DNA from: Castanea sativa
Taxonomy: Eukaryota > Streptophyta > Magnoliopsida > Fagales > Fagaceae
NCBI RefSeq assembly: GCF_040712315.1
Contig: NC_134024.1
Span: 31,637,555-31,701,554 of the forward strand
Direction: 5' to 3'
DNA: 64,000 bases
Shown here in pieces: positions 56,366 to 64,000 of this stretch. Both the position numbers and the translations under genes were made by a program. Each line of letters opens with the position of its first letter. Position 1 is the first letter of the stretch. The notes under the pieces are model-generated. The model searched no databases and was not told the DNA's origin. It worked only from the letters and a program-made list of their open reading frames with translations.

Positions 56366-57455
56366 AGTTTTTCAAGAAGAGAAAAACACAGATATGAATG
56401 CAATCAAACATGCAACTCAACTAAAGATCCAACCAACATTTTAAGCTCTCAAGAACATCTCTCAATGAAGAAAAATGTCATGCATTGAGGTCCAAAACAC
56501 ACACACATACACTAAACAAGTCTAACCAATTTTATATTTCAAAAACAAGTTAAGAAAATTTAGTGGGCATACACTAACACATGTAAACCTTGTGATGGCC
56601 AAATCACATTGTACTTGCACATGTATCAAGAGTAGCAAAGAATGTTGAGTGTTGCGTGTGAAAACCTCGTAAAATTGCATAAGTGTCTCTATGTTATGAT
56701 GATTTGAGATATGAGTAAATCAATTTAACTCACACATGATCATAACTGCTTGATGGAGATTGTCACTTTCGAGGTACATCCTATAACACGCTTGTAATCA
56801 TATATGAAACATTTTGATCTTTTTGCTTTTATTTTTATTTGCATATTTTTCTTTTATTAAGCATATCATGCATGGGTATATAAAAGAGAGAGAAAAGAAA
56901 TACCCAATTATGTTAAACTTTTTGACATTGCACTTTTTTCATGCCAAAGCATACATATGTCATTTCATGATTGGCGGGCAATAGTGGTGAGATGATTATT
57001 TATGCCTTTCTCTTAGGATTTTCTAGTCCTTCCCGTTAAAAAGAGTAATACGAGTGTTATGTACAAGAGATCACTGAATCTTTCTCATCACAAACAAAGA
57101 GTCACAAAACTCAATTGCTTAGTTGTGCATAGAGATGCTCATCTAAGCTACAAAAGATACAAAGTTTAGAAAACTTTGTTTCAATGGCCATTCAAGGTAC
57201 ACAAGTACTAATGTACACAAACACACATTGTTTTTGTATTTTTCTGATTTTTTAATTAATTAATTATTTTTTAGGAAAAACAAAATATAGCAAAACTAAA
57301 AACAAATAAACAAAAACATGTTAAACAAAGCAATGCATAAAAGTAGATGCAAATGCATGAAAGCATGATTCCAAAAAGATAAGAAAACAAGCAAGAGAGT
57401 CTAAATTTAGATAGAAAGAATTAAAGCGGTGGACAAATAGAAAAGACAATTAAGT

Positions 57456-58306
57456 CTAGGGCTCCTTTCTTACCCACATAGCATGAGTCTTTGGTTGAGA
57501 AGATGAAAAGGCATGTGTCCTAATATGACTACTAAAGGACATAGAGGAATTAGAATTCCCTTGAAATTGAGTTAAAAAACTTAAAACTTTTAATAACTCA
57601 CCAAGAATAGGTATAGAGCCTTTAGACAAAGGATGAGACCTATTGGACACACGCTTATGGGGAAACAACTTGAAACAATTAGGACAAGTGTGACCGAAAG
57701 CACCACAATGGTGACAAACATGAGTAGTTTTCGAACTACTATGCTTCCTAGAAGGAGGTCTAACCTTAGAAGTTGACAGAGACCTCAACTTGGGACACTT
57801 TGGCGTAATATGACTAACAATATGACAATGATGACAAATGGAAACAAATTCAGATTTTTCATTCAGCCTAGAAGGAGTTTTAGACATAGGTTAACATCAG
57901 ATTGTTTACCTTTGTCTATCCTAGCAATATTAGCCTTCAACTCTTGATTATTCCTTTTAAATGGAGGAATAGAAAATTCTTTTTCTTTTGAGTTAGGCTC
58001 AACAACAAGTTTGGCACTAGTTAATTTTTCAACTTCAGTTTTAAATTCAACTAGTTGCTTTTCCAAACTCTTAATTTTGTCCACCTGAGATGAAATTTGA
58101 TTTTTAAAATTCTCATTCAAATTATTGGCTTCATCCAATTTTGTAATCAAATCATCTTTTTCAAGTTTGACCTTTTTAAATTTAGCTTTTAATTTTGTAG
58201 AACATTCAAGAGATTTCATACAAAAATTATAAAGCTTGCAATAGGCATCTTGAAGATCATCATCATCATTCAACACAAGATTATGCAAATCAAAACAATC
58301 AAGAGT
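57456..58306 (-). pseudogene. TRGAG2 gag remnant (coiled coil and two CCHC knuckles)
   Basis: The minus-strand frame METLDCFDLHNLVLNDDDDL leads into a coiled coil (KKVKLEKDDLITKLDEANNL, IKSLEKQLVEFKTEVEKL). After a break near 57880 a Ser/Lys-rich segment carries two knuckles, CHHCHIVSHITPKC and CHHCGAFGHTCPNC. The UBN2 capsid half and the first knuckle seen in TRGAG1 are absent. The leader sequence TGATCCATTGACC and ATGGA are kept, so a deletion joined the start codon to the coiled coil. Confidence 0.83.
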
Positions 58307-58369
58307 TTCCATGACAACAGGGGTCAATGGATCACACAGCAATGATTAAAACCTAATTAGAGTGTGCCC

Positions 58370-58381
58370 GCTCTGATACCA
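58370..58381 (-). other. TRGAG2 primer-binding site (tRNA-iMet)
   Basis: The minus strand reads TGGTATCAGAGC, two bases from the LTR. Confidence 0.95.
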
Positions 58382-58383
58382 CT

Positions 58384-59425
58384 TGATAGGCCAAGAATGT
58401 ATTGACCCCTTGTGATAAATTAATTGATTATTTAGCCAAGTTAATTAATTAATTCAATTAATATGCAAAACGCATGGTAGCACAAACAAATCACCAAATA
58501 ACTAAATGCAGTAGAAATTAAGTTTGACACGAGTGATTTGTTTACGAGTAGGGAAAACCACCGAGGCAAAACCCCACTGGGTGAATTTAAGGTCACCACT
58601 TCCGAGAATCCACTATTATCAAAACAAGCAGTTACAAGTAAAGGAATCTCAGTACCTTATACCAACCCACAGTTGAACCCTTACCCCAATACCAATTGGA
58701 CTTGTTCTAGAGTGATAATCTCTTATTTTGATGCACGGCTCCTAGTACGTGACTAATCAATTGATGCGCAGATCCCAGTACGCGGCTTACTCCTTTGCAT
58801 GAATCCCAGTACCTGACTAACTCCACAACAACCCTTTGATTGTTGTAGTAGATTTGCAGTAGCTTCACATAGAAACACCAATAAGATCTTCAATGTTGGT
58901 GCAAGAGAGCTTGCTTGGTTACAGAACCCAAAGGCATACAAGAAGCGCAACAAGAACTCTTTCTTCTGTAGGTGGAGGCTAGGGTTTCGAAAAGAAAACC
59001 TTATGAAGCTCTCTAGGGTTAGGTTTTTCTTTTTCCACCTCCTTTTAAATAGGAGCTTAATAGGCTCTCCTATTCCAAATAGGTTTACACAAACCTTGGG
59101 CTTTCCTAGTCCAATAAGGATTACACAAACCCATAAACAAATAGCCTTTTAAAATAAAAACGTTGCCGGCTATAGTTAGAATCCCGTAAGCTCAATAGAT
59201 CGAGATATGTGTCGAGCTTTAATGAATCTCGACAGATTGAGCTTCTATCGAGGAGGTATCGAGATGTGCAGATTGCAATTTTCTTAAGCAGTTCTTGAGT
59301 AATTTTCGTTTCTTCAATTTAACCACTTGTAATGATCATCTTGAACCTACTTAAATTTACTCAAATACATGTAAAGTGTGTTTTGTCAAAGGATATGCCA
59401 ATTATATAAAAATATGTCCCTAACA
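58384..59425 (-). repeat. TRGAG2 5' LTR
   Basis: 1042 bp, plus-strand ends TGATAGGCCAAGAATG and GTCCCTAACA, close to 54396-55452. Confidence 0.94.
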
Positions 59426-59430
59426 AGCAT

Positions 59431-60640
59431 AGAAGAGCAGCGGACGGGTGCAGAACCCATTAAGGGATTGGAAGAGATACCCCTTGACAACTCTAGGCCT
59501 GAGCAGACGACCAAGATCAAAACCCTCGCCAGTCCGCCGATCTGATAGGCGCTCACGGCGTTCCTAAAAGAAAATCAGAATGTCTTTGCCTGGAGCCATG
59601 AAGACATGCTCGAGATTAACCCTTCAGTCATGGTGCACAGGTTGAATGTGTCACCCACTATTCCTCCCATCCATTAGAAGAAGCGAGTGTTTTCCCAAGA
59701 ACGAGACCGAGCTATAGCAGAAGAAGTCCACAAGTTGCAAGATGTAAACTTCATTAGAGAAGTATACTATCTTGACTAGTTGGCCAATGGGGTGATGGTA
59801 AAAAACGCCAACGAGAAGTGGAGGATGTGTGTAGACTTTACAAACCTAAACAAGGCATGCCCCAAGGATAGCTACCCTCTCCCGCGGGTTGACGTCCTAG
59901 TAGACTCTACGGCCAGACACTAGTTATCAAGCTTTATGGATGCTTTTCTAGCTACAACCAGATCAAGCTGGATGAAGTTAATCAGGAGAAGACTTTGTTC
60001 GTCACCAGCCAAGTCCTTTTCTGCTACAAAGTAATGCCATTCGGCCTCAAGAACGCAGGTGCAACATATTAGAGGCTCATGAACAAGATGTTTGCACATC
60101 AGATTGGAAGAAATGTCTAAGTCTACATTGATGACATGCTGGTAAAAAGTCAAAGGGAGGGCAACCATTTGGACGATCTCGAGGAGACATTTGACACCCT
60201 CCGCTCTTACAACATGAAGCTCAATCGGAGCAAGTGTGTATTCAGGGTGACAATTGGAAAGTTCCTGGGGTTCATGATGTCTCAGAGAGGTATTGAAGTC
60301 AACCTAGACAAGATTCAGGCCATAATGGAGATGACATCGCCAAGGAGCGTGAAAGAAGTACAAAGCCTCAATGGCAAGGTAGTCGCACTGAATAGGTTCG
60401 TATCAAGGGCGACAAACAAGTGCTTACCTTTCTTCCATACGCTGAAGAAGTCTTTTAAGTGGATGGCCGAGTGTCAATAAGCATTTGAGAATCTAAAGGC
60501 CTACCTCTCTTCACCGCCATTGCTAAGTTCCTCCAAATCATAAGAAGAACTATTCCTCTAGTTGGCTATATCCCTGGCTCCCGTTAGCGCAGCCTTAGTC
60601 AAGGAAGAAGACAAGGTGCAGAAGCCTATGTACTACACTA
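59431..60640 (+). pseudogene. Gypsy3 RT and RT-linked RNase H, broken
   Basis: It resumes right after the TSD (AEPIKGLEEIPLDNSRP). RT motifs: VNFIREVYYLD*LANGVMVK, EKWRMCVDFTNLNKACPKDS, YPLPRVDVLVD, then after a frameshift near 59945 FGLKNAGATY*RLMNKMFAH and VYIDDMLVKSQREGNH (60121 onward). KLNRSKCVFRVTIGKFLGFM and ATNKCLPFFHTLKKSFKW follow. Stops are numerous. The YIDD box is intact. Confidence 0.88.
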
Positions 60641-60939
60641 GCCGAGCACTCTGAGGCACGGAGGAAAGATACCCACTTTGGAGAAGCTCGCCTTCGCTTT
60701 AGTTACCACGGCCCGTAAGCTCAAGCCATACTTCCAATCCCACATTATGGTCGTCTTGACTGACAAGCCTTTACGGTGAGCAATGAGTAATCCTGAAGCC
60801 GCTGGAAGGATGACATTATGGGTGATAGAATTGAGTGAATTGGACGTACAATACCACCCACGAACTGCCATAAAGGGACAAGTAGTCACTGACTTCATTG
60901 CAGAGTTCACCAATATGGAAGGCTAGGGGCAGAATAACA

Positions 60940-61330
60940 TCCTCAGTGGAGCGTCCACACGGATGGATTGTCTAACAGGTAGGCTAGCGGAGTTGGTGTA
61001 GTGCTCCATTCCCTAAAAGGAGATGAGATCGAATGCCTGGTTTGTCTCAACTTCCCAACGACCAACAACGAAACAGAGTACGAAGCTTTAATGGCGGGGC
61101 TAGATCTCGCGAAAGCCGCGGGGACAACAAGTGTGGTCATATATTACGACTCTCAGGTTGTCACCAACCAGGTGAACGATGACTTCGAATGCAAAGGGGA
61201 AAAGATGAAGAAGTATTTAGAGCAAGTGCATAAATGAGTATGCGAGCTGCAAGCCAAGTTCATCCAAATCCTTGGAGAGGAGAACAAGAAAGCTGATCAC
61301 CTTGCCAAAGCTGCCTTAGCAGAACACATG
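60940..61330 (+). pseudogene. Gypsy3 archaeal-type RNase H
   Basis: The acids VHTDGLSN, TNNETEYEALMAGLDLAKAA and VIYYDSQVVTNQV are all visible, better kept than in Gypsy1. The C-terminal tail is EENKKADHLAKAALAEHM. A TAA (about 60978) and a TGA (61235) interrupt it. Confidence 0.85.
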
Positions 61331-61499
61331 CTTATTCCTAATAAGGTACTCTCTTTTTTTTAGCTCTCACCTTTGATAGATGATGTCGGTGTACAGGAAA
61401 TAGAATCAGGAAGTAACTAGACTACACTGATAGTTTCTTATTTGAAAGACAACACATTATCTAATGGTAAGGAGGCTGCGAGAAAGCTGAAGGTCCAGA

Positions 61500-62097
61500 T
61501 AAAGGACGTCTTGTACAAGAAAGGCTTCTCCCGCTCGTACCTAAGATGCTTAAGTCCTGAAGAAGCATACTATGTCATGAGATAAGTCCATGAAGGGATT
61601 TGAGGGAACCACTTGGGGTCACGGTCATTGGTGCACAAACTGATTCAAGCTGGATATTACTGGCTCACTATGTAGAAGGAGGCCTAGGCTTATGTCAAAT
61701 CCTGTGACAAATGTTAAAGGTTCAGCAACGTTATCAGACAGCCAACAAAAGAGCTCACCCCAATGATGGCCCCGTGGCCTTTTGCTTAATGGGGTTTGGA
61801 CATCATGGGCTCATTCCTAATACCAATGAGACAGCTGAAGTTCCTAGTGGTCGGTATAGACAACTTCACCAAATGGGTAGAAGCTGAAGTTTTGGCCACC
61901 ATCACAGAAAAGAACGTATGAAATTTCATCTGGAAAAACATCATTTTTAGGTATGGGATCCCTAGAGTCTTGGTCTTCGATAACGAAAAGCAATTCGACA
62001 ATGACTCCTTTAGGGACTTTTGCACATAGTTAGGGATCAAGAACCACTACTCATCCCCCGCCCACCCTTAGGCCAACGAGCAAGTTGAGGTCACAAA
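61500..62097 (+). pseudogene. Gypsy3 integrase, 5' part, cut at 62098
   Basis: The zinc-binding region reads YVKSCDKC*RFSN. Core motifs are WGLDIMGSFLIPMRQLKFLV, VDNFTKWVEAEVL-like (Ile-Asp here), VLVFDNEKQFDNDSF and NHYSSPAHP*ANEQVEVTN. The frame stops being integrase exactly at the TAGGGATGG terminus. Confidence 0.88.
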
Positions 62098-62337
62098 TAG
62101 GGATGGAATTTTATATCCGACCTATGGATACCCTGCCCGGCCTAACCCTAATAGGCCAGATTTTACCCGGCCCGATAAAGAATAGGGTCGGGTATGGGTT
62201 AAAAAAAAAACCCAAAGCGGGTCTGGGTCAGGTCTGGGTTTTTGATAAACCCGAAGCGGGTCATTTGCTTTAATATATTTTCTCTCGCTTGGCAGGGAAA
62301 ATAAAATATTAACAATACCACTAATAAGTGGAATATA
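62098..62337. mobile_element. Terminus of a hAT (Ac-like) element, right end outside window
   Basis: TAGGGATGGAATTTT resembles the Ac-type hAT end (TAGGGATGAAA in Ac). It is followed by GC-rich subterminal repeats of GGGTCGGGTATGGG, GCGGGTCTGGGTCAGGTC and their complements (CCCGGCCTAACC, CCCGGCCCG). It interrupts Gypsy3 integrase. The 8-bp duplication would be GTCACAAA on this side; the other end is not in the window. Confidence 0.55.
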
Positions 62338-63723
62338 ATGCCTTCTTCAGTAGAGAAGAAGAACAAGGGGAAAGCACCGGCAGAGGGCTATCCTTAAGAC
62401 AAAAGGCTCCCAGTGGGACAACCTTTTGTAATGCATGAAGGCGCATCTTCTGGAACAAAATCTAGTGGTGCAACATCCCTTCAGGAATTTGTCCCAACAG
62501 AGGTGACATATTCCAGTGGTGATATAATAATAACCCTACAGGAAGTATTGTCCAGAGAATTGCAATTCCATAATGGAATCTATAGTGAATTACTAGATTC
62601 CATCAAATTCATTCTTGATAACCTGCAAGCTACTTTCTTATTAAACCGCAATACCCTTCTCAAAAAGACTATGAGAGCACTTGAAATTCACCTTGTTAAC
62701 CTTATTGCTCAAAATGAGGCTTGCACAAGTCATCTTGCTGACCTTACTACTCAAAATGAGGCTTATGTCGACTACCTTGTTGACTACTTTGTTAACTCCA
62801 AGGCTCATAGGAGCCATTCTAATAAACCAAGTATTGCAACCTTCATTAGTCAAGTCTTTGGCAAAGTGGAAATCCATTCAATGGATAAAAAGACTATAAT
62901 GGGTACTGATTATGCTAGATTGAGTCTTAAGACCCAATCTTTGCTAAGAAGTGCTGTCGCCAACTTGCCCCCAGAAGTACAATCTTGTATTTTTAAAAGC
63001 AAGGCTATGACCAAAGATCTTGATCTTTGGCTCAAATATTTCAAAATTCTTGTTGTAATCACTCCTAATCTTGTTGAACCCGATGGTCCCAATAGTGCTT
63101 ACATGAAAAGGAGATGGGGAAAATACTTTGGGAGTAGTCTCAGAGTTCATGAAATGGGCCATCCTTTCCCTGGCCTTTTGATCAATTATGAAGATGGTTC
63201 AGATGATGACCCCTCCTGGCTATCTCAAATGCTTGAATTCGGCTTTATTAGACTCATAAAATTGACGAGTCATGCCTAAATTAGCCAATTTCCTGATATT
63301 ATTCAAAAGGCTGTTACAAATGTTGAAAGTCCTTATGTTTCCATCCGATGTTGGAGTACTCTACCCAAATGGGAATACAAAAATTGGATGAATATTCAAC
63401 CTTCCAAGCATCTTGTTCTCATTAATGGTTATACTTACCAGGGGAAATGGTATGAAGGTAATACTTATGTTTCTCATAAACGTCCCTATGCACTTGCTGA
63501 ATGCTGGAGAAGTTATTTCAATAATCGAATTCTACATGTCACCCAAGAATTATGGAAAGACTACCATTTCTTTGGATGTACGGATAGAATTTATTTTTTC
63601 ATAAATAAACCCTATGCTTCTGCTATCCGACATCTACAATGGACAAACCATGATTACCCAAGAATATTCATCACAAAAGACCCTGTTTATGAACCATTGT
63701 TATATTATGGTTTCTGTAACTAG
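62338..63723 (+). pseudogene. Unassigned 461-codon frame with two TAA stops
   Basis: One frame runs from ATG at 62338 to TAG at 63721, broken by TAA at 62395 and 63277. A Lys/Ser-rich start leads to a helix-rich repeat region (NLIAQNEACTSHLADLTTQN), a mixed middle (LKTQSLLRSAVANLPPEVQS, MKRRWGKYFGSSLRVHEMGH) and an aromatic C-terminal half (INGYTYQGKWYEG, RPYALAECWRSYFNN, WKDYHFFGCTDRIYFFINKP). No BED finger, hATC, RT, protease or zinc knuckle was seen. It could be a cargo gene of the hAT-type element, or structural-type protein of a retroelement or an endogenous pararetrovirus; I cannot decide. Confidence 0.55.
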
Positions 63724-64000
63724 TATTCCACCTACCACGAACATGAGTGTAATGATGATCCCCCATGGGATCCTTGTCCCTCATGGGACTCCTATGAAGG
63801 CTATCCTTCTGATGCTGCTTCTACTGGCTCTATCTGATTAGTACTTTCACTGCTTTCCTAGCCTGCATAATGGTCAAAATTTCTTCATTATTCATCTAAG
63901 GGAAAAGTTTTACCTACTGCTACTATTCCTTTACCCTTGAATGATGGTAGGCTTCTTTTGTTGACTTCTTCGGCTCCTCTGACACTCCACTAAGGCCTAC
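63724..64000. other. Sequence after the unassigned frame
   Basis: In the next frame a Pro/Asp-rich stretch (CNDDPPWDPCPSWDSYEGYP) continues to about 63836. The window ends within the element without a second LTR or TIR. Confidence 0.4.

Larger units (their letters stand above)
54396..59425 (-). mobile_element. TRGAG2: deleted gag-type Copia-like element, TSD AGCAT
   Basis: 5030 bp with LTRs 54396-55452 and 58384-59425, TG/CA ends and a perfect AGCAT duplication (54391-54395 and 59426-59430). It has the same PBS, PPT and TCGA cluster as TRGAG1 but no second ORF and only the 3' half of gag. It is inserted in the Gypsy3 protease-RT linker, so it is younger than Gypsy3. Confidence 0.95.
51846..62097 (+). 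mobile_element. Gypsy3: Tat-type retrotransposon, split and truncated
   Basis: 5' LTR, PBS, gag and protease (to 54390), then a 5.0-kb TRGAG2 insertion, then RT, RNase H, archaeal-type RNase H and part of integrase up to 62097, where another element begins. Coding is closest to Gypsy1 within this window (MILTRSM start, RMCVDFTNLNKACPKDSYPL, VLVDNGG, NHYSSPAHP). Many stops and frameshifts. The integrase C-terminus and 3' LTR lie beyond the second insertion or outside the window. Confidence 0.9.

Noticed and set aside
62338..63723. hAT transposase or virus coat protein call
   Set aside because: No BED zinc finger, hATC dimerisation motif, RT, or CCHC knuckle was seen; family left open.

Overview
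The window reads as nuclear DNA of a flowering plant, most likely a woody eudicot: it is AT-rich, has very low coding density, and is built mainly of nested LTR retrotransposons, small foldback DNA transposons, SINEs and microsatellites. It holds one recognisable host gene, an NSP2-type GRAS transcription-factor gene (38176-39759, minus strand). The exact species cannot be fixed; Fagales would fit the symbiosis gene and repeat style, but that is inference.

Layout. 1-2735 is AT-rich intergenic DNA with microsatellites, a 154-bp tandem duplication and a long hairpin. From 2736 to about 36.1 kb an original stretch of host DNA only about 1.3 kb long has been expanded by four LTR insertions: a solo LTR (2844-3825, TSD GGATG), a Ty3/Gypsy Tat-type element here called Gypsy1 (3961-15023), a gag-only Copia-type element TRGAG1 (15373-24369, minus strand, TSD AAAAG) that itself carries a foreign solo LTR (17122-18549, TSD CACCT), and a second Tat-type element Gypsy2 (24508-35836). 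Diverged copies of parts of the same host DNA, without these LTR insertions, lie at about 36.2-37.45 kb and act as empty-site references.

38.2-39.76 kb holds the NSP2-like gene. Its N- and C-terminal parts are in one frame, but about 270 bp in the middle are in another frame, so it cannot encode a full protein as given. Upstream of it (39.84-43.6 kb) lie four non-autonomous DNA elements of apparently different superfamilies: an 8-bp-TSD foldback, a Mutator-like element with a 9-bp TSD, a hAT element with a perfect 8-bp TSD, and a PIF/Harbinger-like element with a TAA TSD. 44-51.8 kb is low-density intergenic DNA with a well-preserved SINE (13-bp TSD), SINE/TRIM-like remnants and an RTE-type LINE tail.

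51.8-62.1 kb is a third Tat-type element (Gypsy3, related to Gypsy1), cut at the gag-protease/RT junction by a second gag-type element (TRGAG2, 54396-59425, TSD AGCAT). At 62098 its integrase is cut again by an element with an Ac-like hAT terminus (TAGGGATGGAA). A 461-codon open frame with two stops (62338-63723), which I could not assign to a family, follows.

The Tat elements share one design: gag, protease, RT, RNase H, a second archaeal-type RNase H and integrase on the sense strand, then a tandem-repeat array (60 bp in Gypsy1, 151 bp in Gypsy2), then a spliced gene on the opposite strand. In Gypsy2 that antisense gene can be read as three exons with phase-matched GT-AG introns. All retroelement coding regions carry premature stops, so none looks autonomous now.
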